A stretch of 12,895 nt of DNA from JASFEQ01 sp050122535 (lineage in GTDB: Bacteria; Desulfobacterota; DSM-4660; Desulfatiglandales; HGW-15): NCBI GenBank assembly GCA_050122535.1, contig JASFIT010000087.1, forward strand, positions 1 to 12,895, written 5' to 3'. The stretch's first letter is position 1. Each line of letters opens with the position of its first letter. This document shows positions 1-6,902 of this stretch, piece after piece. The notes under the pieces were generated by a model. The model was not told where the DNA came from. It did no database searches and saw only the letters and a program-made list of their open reading frames with translations. Made by a program: the position numbers and the translations under genes.

Positions 1-190
1 TTTTTTTACTTTAGGCACTTTAGTCACTTTAGCCCCGCCTGCCACAGCCACTTGTGAGCATCGCGCCTGTTTCCTCATATCTCACATCGCTTGGGGAGGC
101 TATAGAACCCTAAACCAGCAGGCATTGGCGGGCAGGTCACTTTAGACACTTCTTTTACTTTAGGCACTTTAGACACTTTAGATCACTTAT
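1..190. repeat. ACTTTAG nonamer repeat cluster upstream of secF
   Basis: The 7-mer ACTTTAG recurs at 8-14, 17-23, 26-32, 139-145, 157-163, 166-172 and 175-181, mostly at a 9-bp period with GC, TC or AC as spacer. Between the two clusters (33-138) the DNA holds no gene; it contains CCCGCCTGCCA near 35-45 and GGCGGGCAGG near 127-136, which resemble the arms of the GC-rich palindrome at 12664-12704. The repeat stops about 20 bases before secF. An inverted copy of the same tandem lies at 4418-4461. secD would be expected just upstream of the window, so this probably sits in a secD-secF gap (inference). Function unknown. Confidence 0.8.
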
Positions 191-207
191 TTAAAGTAGG
201 TAGTCGC

Positions 208-1275
208 ATGCAATTTATAAAGCCGGGGATTAATATTGATTTCATAGGCAAGAGAAAAATCGCGTTCGTTCTATCCCTTGCCATGATCATTCTCACGTTT
301 TTCTTGCTTATTTGGCGGGGCGGTCCCAACTTAGGAGTGGATTTTTCTGGTGGGATCCTTATTCAAGTCAAATTGCAGAGCCAGCGGACACCTTCTCAGA
401 TCAGAGAGGCACTCACGCCCCTGCAACTCCAGGATAGTATCATCCAAGAATTTGGTGAGGAAGGGCAATTCGAATATCTCATAAGGGTCAGAAGTGCAGA
501 TATTCAACTGTCCGGATTGACCGAGAAAGTAAGAGAGACATTGGTCTCTCAGCTGGGCGAAGGGGTCGAGATAAGAAGGGTGGAAATGGTCGGCCCAAAG
601 GTTGGTGAGGATTTGAGGCAGAAGGCCCTTTTTGCCATTTTCTATGCCATCCTTTTCATCGCGATCTATATATCTGGGCGGTTTGAGCTAAAATGGCTAA
701 TGAGTATAGTCATGGCCCTCTCCCTCGCATTTGTCGTCTGGATCGCCTCAACATTTGGCGTCAGCGTGACCTGGCTGATCCTGATCTCCCTTGTGGTTAC
801 CCTTGGTCTATGCTGGGTCCTCAAGCTGAAATACGCCATGGGTGCTGTTATTGCCCTTATACATGATGTCACCATTACTGTCGGGGCCTTTGCTTTAACA
901 AACCGAGAGATATCTCTGGCCATAATAGCCGCCTTTCTTACCATCGTTGGGTATTCCCTGAACGATACCATTGTGGTCTTTGACAGGATCAGGGAAAATC
1001 TGAGACGGTTTCGGAGGCGGGGCTTAGAAGAAGTGATAAATACCAGCATAAACGAGACATTGAGCAGGACCATCCTCACCTCCACAACCACCTTAATCGT
1101 TGTAATCGCTTTATTCATATTGGGTGGTGGCGTCATTCATGATTTCGCTTTTGCCATATTAGTGGGCATTCTTGTGGGGACCTATTCCTCTATCTTTGTG
1201 GCCAGTCCCATACTCTTGATTTGGGAAGGCCAACTTGCCCAAAGAACCAAGGGCCGGAAGCGATCCCGTTCGTGA
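208..1275 (+). CDS. secF: Protein translocase subunit SecF
   Basis: SecF is an RND-type inner-membrane protein that pairs with SecD and uses the proton-motive force to help pull secreted proteins out of SecYEG. The 355-residue product has a first membrane segment at about 18-36, then the GVDFSGG motif at 43-49, a periplasmic domain to about 135 with VGP at 128-130, and a C-terminal membrane bundle. The latter contains the family signature around 246-264 (GYSLNDT then VVFDRIREN) and LSRTILTS at 285-292. HD at 219-220 sits where SecF proteins carry a conserved aspartate. Unusually, about 44 residues with two hydrophobic stretches (about 161-205) are inserted between RFE (158-160) and KYAMGAVIALIHDV; canonical SecF joins these directly. 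The ATG follows a weak AGGT-like site. secD is presumably upstream outside the window. Confidence 0.97.
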   Translation: MQFIKPGINIDFIGKRKIAFVLSLAMIILTFFLLIWRGGPNLGVDFSGGILIQVKLQSQRTPSQIREALTPLQLQDSIIQEFGEEGQFEYLIRVRSADIQLSGLTEKVRETLVSQLGEGVEIRRVEMVGPKVGEDLRQKALFAIFYAILFIAIYISGRFELKWLMSIVMALSLAFVVWIASTFGVSVTWLILISLVVTLGLCWVLKLKYAMGAVIALIHDVTITVGAFALTNREISLAIIAAFLTIVGYSLNDTIVVFDRIRENLRRFRRRGLEEVINTSINETLSRTILTSTTTLIVVIALFILGGGVIHDFAFAILVGILVGTYSSIFVASPILLIWEGQLAQRTKGRKRSRS

Positions 1276-1355
1276 TGGATGGTGAGGTACAATCTATCTT
1301 CTAGCCTGACACACATTCTTGCCCTTCTCACGACCTCTCCGATCTGTGGGTTTCA

Positions 1356-3347
1356 GTGGCCACAAATAGGAGTGGAAAATTTCAGTGCCTGATAGTGGAC
1401 CGTTACGAAAAATATAAAAAAAGACGAGCAAAGCGCCGTGGCCGAAGAATACTCTTTTGGATAATTATCCTCATCGTGATTGCCGCTCTCTATGCGGGCT
1501 GGCGGCTTTGGTCATGCCTCTACAATGTCTCACCTGAATTCAACTTCATCCTCCTAACAAAGAATGAGGCTCCCCTTAAGCTTGTGAACGGAGAGGTCCT
1601 TCGCCTACACCCTAAAGACAGGCTCAAGATACTCAAAGTCTCCACGAGTATATGCTTTAACCGGGGCATTCGCTTGGTGGCTACAGGTTTTGACACGAAT
1701 GCCCTTTTCTATGAGGAAATGCCTCTGGCCGTCCTCTTGCCAGACAGAGACATATTCAATCAATATAGCTTTAGGGTGATGATTAAACACTTTAATCAAG
1801 ATCTGGGTCACGTGGACATAGTTGTTGAACCCCATATAGAGGATTGGCTGGAGCGGGCAGAACGGATTATCGATAGGGGCCGCAGGGTTGTCCTTTTGGA
1901 ACGGGCCTTGAAGCTGATGCCCAAGGACGATCGGATCCGGAACCGATTGCTTGAAGAATACAAATCGGTCAAGGATTGGCAAAAGGCTGCCTTGATTCTC
2001 GAAGAGATGGCCCAAGAGAAACCTGATGAAGGTTTCCTATATGATCTGCTTGAAGTCTATGAATCTGCGGGGAAAAAGGATAAGGTCATTTCTGTCCTTA
2101 AAAGGATCATTAAGAAGCACCCAAATGATGTGGAAACCCGACTCCGATTGGCCTCAACTTTGGAAAAAAGGGGGAAACTCAAAGAGGCCATCCGAGAGTA
2201 TGAGAGGCTTTTGAAACGACTCAAAAAAGCGGACAGGGTGGCCATATATAAAACGCTGGGATACCTGTACACGAAAACCAATCAACATAAAAAGGCTATC
2301 TCCCGTTATCTCAAGGCTTCCGAACTGGATAAGAGGGACGCAAATCTCTACTACAACCTCTCATATCTCTACGAAGAGACAGGCCAAAAAGAGAAAGCGG
2401 ATCTCTATCTGGAAAAAGCGATTCGTCTCAAAGCAGGAGACGTGGATAGCCGGTTGAAGTTGGCAGAGAGGTTGATCAAAAAGGGGAAGTTCAAAGAGGC
2501 GGAAAGACACCTCGCCGCGGTCCTTAAGAAAAACCCCAAGTCCCTCGAGGCTCTGCTGCTGATGATCAAAATTCAGGAAAAAAAGGGGGACAAAAAGGGG
2601 CTGAAGAAGACCTACTACAAAATCCTCTCTCTTGATCCAAAGAACGAGACGATTACTTACAATCTTGGGGTCCTTGAATATGAGACGGGCAATCTTGAAA
2701 AGAGCCTGTCTCATTTTAAGAGCTTCTTAAAGTCACAACCGAAGGACGCAGAAGTACATAGTTTCCTGTTTGATATCTATAGAAAACAAAAAAAGGATGA
2801 TCTGGCTTTCAAGGAAGCCCAAACCCTGGTCAAGTTAAAACCAAAGGAGATAAGCCATTATCGTTACATGTTCCAATACCTGAAAAGCCGCTCAGAGTAT
2901 GAAAAGATGATAGAGATCATGAATAGCGGTCTCAAATCTCAACCTAACAAACTTGAGCTCAGGGAATATCTGATCGTTGCCTATCTGAAAACAGGCAAAG
3001 AGGACCTGGCAGTCAAACAGATGGAGGAAATCCTCAAGAGGAAGCCTAAAGATGTAAAGTTGCTTTTGGATCTAGCCAAGCTCAAAGAGAAACAGGGGAA
3101 ACTCCCAGAAGCACTGCAGGCCTATGAAAATATACTGAAGATTTCACCGGACAGCAAAGAGGGCAAAGAGACATATGTCCGCTTGCTCTTACAACTAGCC
3201 AAGCTTGAAGAGGAGAAGGGCAATCTTAAGAAGGCCCTGGAGGCCTACAAGAAGGTCTTGGATATTTCGCCTGAGCATGAAGAGGCTGAAGAGGCCTACC
3301 TCAGATTGAGACTTGAGGTTCTGCCGCGTGGTGGTAAGGACGAATAA
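1356..3347 (+). CDS. Membrane-anchored tetratricopeptide repeat protein
   Basis: The 663-residue product starts with a strongly basic stretch (about 21-31, KKRRAKRRGRR) followed by one hydrophobic segment at about 32-49, predicting a single N-terminal anchor with the bulk in the periplasm. Residues about 60-165 form a non-repeat domain I do not recognise. From about 175 to the end run roughly 13 TPR-like helix pairs, with signatures such as A-x-x-x-Y-E-x-x-L-K-x-x-P spaced about 34 residues apart, very rich in Lys and Glu. TPRs are protein-binding scaffolds; a role in envelope assembly or secretion next to SecF is inference only. The GTG at 1356 has no convincing Shine-Dalgarno; a second GTG at 1395 just before the basic stretch is an alternative start. 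The 3' end overlaps the MutT gene by about 20 bases, suggesting translational coupling. Confidence 0.85.
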   Translation: MATNRSGKFQCLIVDRYEKYKKRRAKRRGRRILFWIIILIVIAALYAGWRLWSCLYNVSPEFNFILLTKNEAPLKLVNGEVLRLHPKDRLKILKVSTSICFNRGIRLVATGFDTNALFYEEMPLAVLLPDRDIFNQYSFRVMIKHFNQDLGHVDIVVEPHIEDWLERAERIIDRGRRVVLLERALKLMPKDDRIRNRLLEEYKSVKDWQKAALILEEMAQEKPDEGFLYDLLEVYESAGKKDKVISVLKRIIKKHPNDVETRLRLASTLEKRGKLKEAIREYERLLKRLKKADRVAIYKTLGYLYTKTNQHKKAISRYLKASELDKRDANLYYNLSYLYEETGQKEKADLYLEKAIRLKAGDVDSRLKLAERLIKKGKFKEAERHLAAVLKKNPKSLEALLLMIKIQEKKGDKKGLKKTYYKILSLDPKNETITYNLGVLEYETGNLEKSLSHFKSFLKSQPKDAEVHSFLFDIYRKQKKDDLAFKEAQTLVKLKPKEISHYRYMFQYLKSRSEYEKMIEIMNSGLKSQPNKLELREYLIVAYLKTGKEDLAVKQMEEILKRKPKDVKLLLDLAKLKEKQGKLPEALQAYENILKISPDSKEGKETYVRLLLQLAKLEEEKGNLKKALEAYKKVLDISPEHEEAEEAYLRLRLEVLPRGGKDE

Positions 3348-3756
3348 ACCCCATTACCATGTGACTGCCGGACTCTTATGGCAAAATGGAATGGTGCTCA
3401 TAACAAAACGCCCTGAGGGGAGCCATCTTGCAGGGTTATGGGAGTTCCCTGGGGGGAAACAAGAAGCTGGTGAGACCTTGGAACAATGCCTGGAAAGGGA
3501 GATAAAGGAAGAATTGGATGTGGATGTGCGCGCTGAAAAGCGACTTCTTACTGTGGATCACGAGTATGGGAACAGGATTATTTCCCTCTCTATATTTCAG
3601 TGCACCCGTTTGGGAGGTGAGCTCAAGCCCTTGGGGTGTGAGGATATGAGATGGGTCTGCCCGGAAGATTTGACCCAATACCGTTTTCCACCACCAGATG
3701 AAAAGATTATCCAATTATTAACCATGGGGCAGTGGAATAATGGAATGATGGAATAA
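3328..3756 (+). CDS. mutT: Nudix hydrolase, MutT / 8-oxo-dGTP or CTP pyrophosphohydrolase type
   Basis: Members of this family hydrolyse nucleoside triphosphates to the monophosphate and pyrophosphate, typically cleansing the pool of 8-oxo-dGTP or related damaged nucleotides. The Nudix box reads G-x5-E-x7-R-E-I-K-E-E-L-D-V at about residues 43-65 of the proposed 142-residue protein. It matches the consensus GX5EX7REUXEEXGU except that the last Gly is Asp. The segments LAGLWEFPGGK and, near the C-terminus, YRFPPPDEKII are typical of MutT/NudG proteins. I place the start at GTG 3328, because GAGG lies about 9 bases upstream and family members begin a few residues before an HVTAG-like strand; TTG 3313 is possible but less likely. 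It overlaps the TPR gene by 20 bases. The last roughly ten codons (GQWNNGMME) are made from the octamer repeat at 3725-3761 and are probably not functional sequence. Confidence 0.9.
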   Translation: MVVRTNKPHYHVTAGLLWQNGMVLITKRPEGSHLAGLWEFPGGKQEAGETLEQCLEREIKEELDVDVRAEKRLLTVDHEYGNRIISLSIFQCTRLGGELKPLGCEDMRWVCPEDLTQYRFPPPDEKIIQLLTMGQWNNGMME

Positions 3757-3817
3757 TGGAATCTAAGGAGTTTCAGTTTTTTCCAACACTCCAGTACTCC
3801 AATACTCCATTACCCCA
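3725..3817. repeat. Octamer (TGGARTAN) repeat forming a long imperfect hairpin, copy 1
   Basis: The left arm (3725-3761) is four and a half units of an 8-bp repeat, TGGGGCAG, TGGAATAA, TGGAATGA, TGGAATAA, TGGAA. The right arm (3781-3817) is the same kind of octamer array in reverse complement (ACTCCA units). The two arms align without gaps over 37 bases with about 27 matches, and the 19-base spacer (3762-3780) contains TCTAAGGAGTTTCAG. The element spans the end of the MutT gene and the leader of the nitroreductase. A second copy with the same spacer lies at 5762-5830. It may be a non-autonomous palindromic repeat element; this is inference. Confidence 0.8.
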
Positions 3818-3833
3818 AGTTATGAAACCAGAT

Positions 3834-3838
3834 GGAGG
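3834..3838 (+). promoter_or_regulatory. Ribosome binding site that fixes the nitroreductase start
   Basis: GGAGG lies 7 bases before GTG 3846. No comparable site precedes the in-frame ATGs at 3756 or 3822, so this site favours the GTG and excludes repeat-derived sequence from the protein N-terminus. Confidence 0.7.
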
Positions 3839-3845
3839 AGAAGCT

Positions 3846-4415
3846 GTGATAGAAGAACTCGTGCGAAAAACAAGGAGCTACCGAAGATTTTTTGAGGATC
3901 ACACAATTAGCCTGGAGACCCTCAAGAGCCTGGTGGAGCTTGCACGTCTGTCCGCCTCTGCCGCCAACCGACAACCCCTCAAGTATATCCTCTCCAATGA
4001 GAAAGAAAGGAACACTATCATTTTCCCCAAACTCGCTTGGGCCGCCTATCTGAAAGACTGGGGTGGTCCCGAAGAAGGCGAGAGACCGTCTGCCTACATC
4101 ATTGTGTTGGGGGACAAGGAGATTTCGGAATCTTTTGGCTGTGATCACGGTATTGCCAGTCAGAATATACTTCTCGGAGCGACCCATATGGGCCTAGGAG
4201 GTTGCATGGTAGGTTCTGTGGATAGGAAACGCTTGCGAGAAGCGTTGCAAATCCCTATACGTTACGAGATCCTCCATGTGATCGCACTCGGTAAACCCAA
4301 AGAGGAAGTGGTGATTGAGACCATGGGGCCTGACGGGGATATCAAGTACTGGCGGGATGAGTCAGACGTTCATCACGTGCCTAAGCGGCCTTTGGATGAG
4401 ATAGTTCTTGATTAG
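3846..4415 (+). CDS. Nitroreductase family protein (FMN-dependent)
   Basis: This is a compact, 189-residue member of the nitroreductase superfamily, flavin enzymes that reduce nitro compounds, quinones or other substrates with NAD(P)H, usually as dimers. The N-terminus has RKTRSYRRF, the FMN-phosphate-binding segment of the family (usually R-R-S-x-R-x-F). ASAANRQPLKY matches the S-x-S-x-x-N-x-Q-P-W/L motif. GIASQNILLGATHMGLGG corresponds to the A-x-x-N-x-x-L-A-A-x-x-x-G-L-G helix and loop. The start at GTG 3846 is chosen from the strong GGAGG at 3834. An upstream ATG at 3756 would add 30 residues read from the octamer repeat and lacks a good ribosome site. The gene follows mutT after 89 bases and may share its transcript. 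Substrate cannot be told from sequence. Confidence 0.88.
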   Translation: MIEELVRKTRSYRRFFEDHTISLETLKSLVELARLSASAANRQPLKYILSNEKERNTIIFPKLAWAAYLKDWGGPEEGERPSAYIIVLGDKEISESFGCDHGIASQNILLGATHMGLGGCMVGSVDRKRLREALQIPIRYEILHVIALGKPKEEVVIETMGPDGDIKYWRDESDVHHVPKRPLDEIVLD

Positions 4416-4417
4416 AT

Positions 4418-4461
4418 CCTAAGTGACTAAAGTGAGCTAAAGTGACTAAAGTGCCTAAAGT
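4418..4461. repeat. ACTTTAG nonamer repeat, inverted copy after the nitroreductase
   Basis: CTAAAGT (reverse complement of ACTTTAG) occurs at 4427-4433, 4437-4443, 4446-4452 and 4455-4461, preceded by a degenerate unit at 4418-4424. It begins three bases after the stop codon. Its reverse complement shares about 26 bases with 8-33, so the same repeat flanks the secF-to-nitroreductase block in opposite orientations. Confidence 0.8.
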
Positions 4462-4478
4462 TGGAAAGGCATTCTTTT

Positions 4479-4518
4479 ATCCAGCATCCACTATCCAGCA
4501 TCTAGTATCCAGTATCAG
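4479..4518. repeat. ATCCAGC heptamer tandem repeat
   Basis: Five full units and a partial unit at an exact 7-bp period: ATCCAGC, ATCCACT, ATCCAGC, ATCTAGT, ATCCAGT, ATCAG. It lies between the convergent nitroreductase and acyl-CoA dehydrogenase genes. The rest of the gap (4519-4587) has no obvious terminator or gene. Confidence 0.8.
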
Positions 4519-4587
4519 ACCATACACCCCTCCGATCGCAATCTCCGGGGCAATTTGAAATGTAATCCTGACTTGGTTGTGGAACCG

Positions 4588-5733
4588 TCATGTACCAAGC
4601 AGGGTGCTCGCTATGATGGCTTTCTCTATCTCCTTGGTGCCTTCGTATAACTCCACAATCTTCGCGTCCCGATAGAGCCGTTGCACCTTGTATTCGTCTA
4701 AGTACCCATACCCCCCATGCATCTGCAGGGCTTCATCAGCGCACTTTACCGCTGTTTCTCCAGCGTACCATTTCGCCATAGCGATTAGGCCATGATCTAT
4801 GGTCCCTTGATCCACCAACCAGGCCGCCTCATAATAGAGATTCCTGGCCGCCTTCACTCTGGTGGCCATTTCGGCCAATTTGAATTGGGTGGCCTGGAAA
4901 GAGGCGAGAGGGGCGCCAAATTGGTGTCTTTTCTTCGTATAGTTGATACTCTCTTCCAGTGCGGCCCTTGCAACACCCACGCCCTGGGCACACACATGAA
5001 GGCGCGTCCTGTTGAAAAAACCCATCAATTCATGAAATCCTTCCCCCTCCTCACCTACAAGATTGGAAAGGGGGACCTTCATATCTGAAAATGAGAGTTC
5101 TGCTGTGTCAGAAGCACGAATTCCCAGTTTCCCTCTAAGTTTATTTGCTTCATATCCCGGCGTATCCGTTGGGACGAGGAGGAAGCTGTGTCGATGATGA
5201 CGGGAGGGATGTTCAGGATTCGTGAGCGCAAATACGACAACCCAATCGGCAAGGGTGCCGTTCGTAATAAACATCTTGGCACCATTGATGACCCACTCAT
5301 CGCCCTCTTTAACGGCTCGAGTTGAGGCACTCGCTGTATCAGATCCCGCATCTGGCTCTGTAATAGCCGTGGCTATGATCGCTTCTGCAGATACCAATTT
5401 GGGCAAAACGAGCTCTTTCTGTTCTTCGCTCCCATAGAGCTGGATGATCTCAGACCCGAATGTGGTAGAGCTGAGGGATTGGCCGATTCCCGGGTCCACT
5501 GTCCAGAACTCCTCTGTGATGAGGCTATGTTCAAAGAAACCATAGCCTGCGCCATCATACTTCTCCTCAATGAAAACGCCCAGGAATCCCAGCTCCCCCG
5601 CCTTTTTCCAAATGTTCAGGTCAAAAGTCTCTTCCCGATCGAACTCAAGGGCCCGGTCCGTGAATTCCCCGACAGCAAACTCCTTGGCTGCTTTAATGAT
5701 ATCTTGCTGCTCCTTGCTCAGTGTGAAATCCAT
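4588..5733 (-). CDS. Acyl-CoA dehydrogenase
   Basis: FAD enzyme that introduces the alpha,beta double bond into acyl-CoA and passes the electrons to electron transfer flavoprotein. The 381-residue length is typical. The FAD/substrate motif ITEPDAGSD is at 124-132, RHQFGAPLASFQ at 269-280 and HGGYGYLDEY at 339-348. The catalytic base is predicted to be Glu364 in LYEGTKEI, the position used by short- and medium-chain enzymes, so the protein should be active. The ATG is preceded by GGAG with 7-base spacing. It is the last gene of the minus-strand run emo-etfB-etfA-acd, so its electron acceptor is very probably the EtfBA encoded next to it. Chain-length or substrate class (straight-chain, aromatic-pathway or dicarboxyl-CoA) cannot be decided from the sequence alone. 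Confidence 0.95.
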   Translation of the reverse strand: MDFTLSKEQQDIIKAAKEFAVGEFTDRALEFDREETFDLNIWKKAGELGFLGVFIEEKYDGAGYGFFEHSLITEEFWTVDPGIGQSLSSTTFGSEIIQLYGSEEQKELVLPKLVSAEAIIATAITEPDAGSDTASASTRAVKEGDEWVINGAKMFITNGTLADWVVVFALTNPEHPSRHHRHSFLLVPTDTPGYEANKLRGKLGIRASDTAELSFSDMKVPLSNLVGEEGEGFHELMGFFNRTRLHVCAQGVGVARAALEESINYTKKRHQFGAPLASFQATQFKLAEMATRVKAARNLYYEAAWLVDQGTIDHGLIAMAKWYAGETAVKCADEALQMHGGYGYLDEYKVQRLYRDAKIVELYEGTKEIEKAIIASTLLGT

Positions 5734-5761
5734 CTTTCATCTCCAGGTAATCTCATTTCCA

Positions 5762-5830
5762 TGGAGTGATGGAGTAATGGAGTAGTGGAATCTAAGGAAT
5801 TTCAGATTTTTTTCAACACTCCATGACTCC
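5762..5830. repeat. Octamer (TGGAGTAN) repeat, copy 2
   Basis: The left arm has units TGGAGTGA (5762), TGGAGTAA (5770), TGGAGTAG (5778) and TGGAA (5786). The spacer TCTAAGGAATTTCAG is the same as in copy 1 except for one base and leads into a T-run. The right arm CAACACTCCA-TGACTCC is shorter than in copy 1. The core (5786 to about 5830) matches 3757-3800 at about nine bases in ten, in the same strand orientation. It lies 29 bases upstream of the acyl-CoA dehydrogenase start, so it would be transcribed in the etfA-acd spacer. Confidence 0.8.
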
Positions 5831-5854
5831 AAGTTAGGATTGAGGTAACATTCA

Positions 5855-5910
5855 GCCGCTTGAAACAGCCGTGCAAGAACCCCGCTTAGCCCAAGAGCTT
5901 TTCAAACGGC
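5855..5910 (-). repeat. Inverted repeat and shared 25-bp motif downstream of etfA
   Basis: GCCGCTTGAAA (5855-5865) pairs with TTTCAAACGGC (5900-5910) with one mismatch over 11 bases. Within it, 5882-5906 (CCGCTTAGCC-N5-GCTTTTCAAA) recurs at 7893-7917 downstream of emo with 21 of 25 identical bases. Both copies lie 20-30 bases past a stop codon on the minus strand, suggesting a 3'-end or intercistronic RNA element. There is no U-run, so it is not a simple intrinsic terminator. Confidence 0.5.
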
Positions 5911-5921
5911 TAAAGTACTAC

Positions 5922-5934
5922 GGGGCGAAGCCCC
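5922..5934 (-). other. Small GC hairpin overlapping the etfA stop codon
   Basis: GGGGC (5922-5926) and GCCCC (5930-5934) form a 5-bp stem with a 3-base loop. It touches the etfA stop codon and has no following T-run, so it could be a pause or stability element rather than a terminator. Confidence 0.35.
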
Positions 5935-6902
5935 TAAGTCTTCAGTTTCTCCTTCAGGGCGCCTAAGATCTTGAAAAGGTCATCTACAACCCCGTAATCT
6001 GCAACCCTGAATATGGGTGCCTTGGGATCTTTGTTTATGGCGATGACGGTGCCCGCGCCCGATATACCAGCCAAGTGCTGAAATGCGCCACTGATACCAA
6101 AGGCGAGATAAACCTTGGGCTTAACGGATTTGCCGGATGTGCCCACCTGATGGTACTTGGGCAGCCAATTCTTGTCCACCACGGGACGAGAGCAGGAGAT
6201 GACGCCTCCCATGAGTTCTGCCAATTCCTTGATCTCATCTATGTTTTCTTGCTCTCCGATTCCTCGTCCAATGGATACCAGGAGGTCCGCTTGGCCTATA
6301 TCTATTGCACCCGCAGCCGTGTCCACAAACTCCACAAACTGCTTGCGTGCTTCTGGTAGGTCCTCTGGAATTTCTTTCTTGGCTAATTCTCCATTGCGTT
6401 CCGCCATTTCATCGGGAGGAAAAGCACCAGGCCTTACCGTGATAAGATATCCTTCCGATTCCCTGAAGCCCACCTTGGAGAAGATTTTCCCGCTATATAT
6501 CTGTCGAATGACGATAGGGCGTCCGTCCTCCACCTTTATGTCCACACAGTCTGTAGCAAGGGGTAATCCGCTCTTGATGGAAAGAGCGGGTGCCAGGTCC
6601 ATTCCCCAGGGTGTATGTCCCAGCAAAGTAAGAAAAGGCCGGTGCTCATCTATAAGTCGATGCAGAATCTCCTTGTAGAGATCAGCATCAAAATTTCTCA
6701 ACTGCTCATCCCCCACAGCGATGACCCGGTCTGCTCTCTTTGTGAGATCATCCATAAATGCCTCATCCCCTGCCCCAATCATTATGGCCGTCAGGGTATG
6801 GGATAGGGTTTGACTCAGTTCATTGGCCTTGAAGAGCATCTCAATCGTAATCTCTCTCAACTCACCCTGCCTGTGTTCCACAACGACAAATATCTCTCCC
6901 AT
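5934..6902 (-). CDS. etfA: Electron transfer flavoprotein, alpha subunit
   Basis: EtfA carries the FAD of the EtfAB heterodimer, which accepts electrons from acyl-CoA dehydrogenases and delivers them to a membrane oxidoreductase. The 322 residues fit the family. The N-terminal third is an ATP-PPase-like alpha/beta domain. The C-terminal FAD domain shows SIGRGIG, then near the end GISGAFQHLAGISGAGTVIA and NKDPKAPIFRVADYGVVDD, the signature of the family. The ATG starts immediately after the etfB stop codon with no spacing, predicting translational coupling, as usual for etfBA pairs. The neighbours emo and acd supply the likely electron acceptor and donor. I see nothing indicating a bifurcating ETF, but that needs a structure-based comparison. 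Confidence 0.96.
   Translation of the reverse strand: MGEIFVVVEHRQGELREITIEMLFKANELSQTLSHTLTAIMIGAGDEAFMDDLTKRADRVIAVGDEQLRNFDADLYKEILHRLIDEHRPFLTLLGHTPWGMDLAPALSIKSGLPLATDCVDIKVEDGRPIVIRQIYSGKIFSKVGFRESEGYLITVRPGAFPPDEMAERNGELAKKEIPEDLPEARKQFVEFVDTAAGAIDIGQADLLVSIGRGIGEQENIDEIKELAELMGGVISCSRPVVDKNWLPKYHQVGTSGKSVKPKVYLAFGISGAFQHLAGISGAGTVIAINKDPKAPIFRVADYGVVDDLFKILGALKEKLKT

Noticed and set aside
1..190. CRISPR array
   Set aside because: Units are 7 bp at a 9-bp period without unique spacers of CRISPR length; the same applies to 4418-4461, 4479-4518 and the octamer arrays.
666..1136. 156-codon frame antisense to secF, and similar long antisense frames under acd, etfA, emo and the TPR genes
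   Set aside because: They lie wholly opposite well-supported genes, match no family I recognise and follow the codon structure of the sense gene.
3756..3845. N-terminal extension of the nitroreductase from ATG 3756
   Set aside because: The 30 codons are translated repeat sequence, there is no Shine-Dalgarno, and GTG 3846 has GGAGG at ideal spacing.
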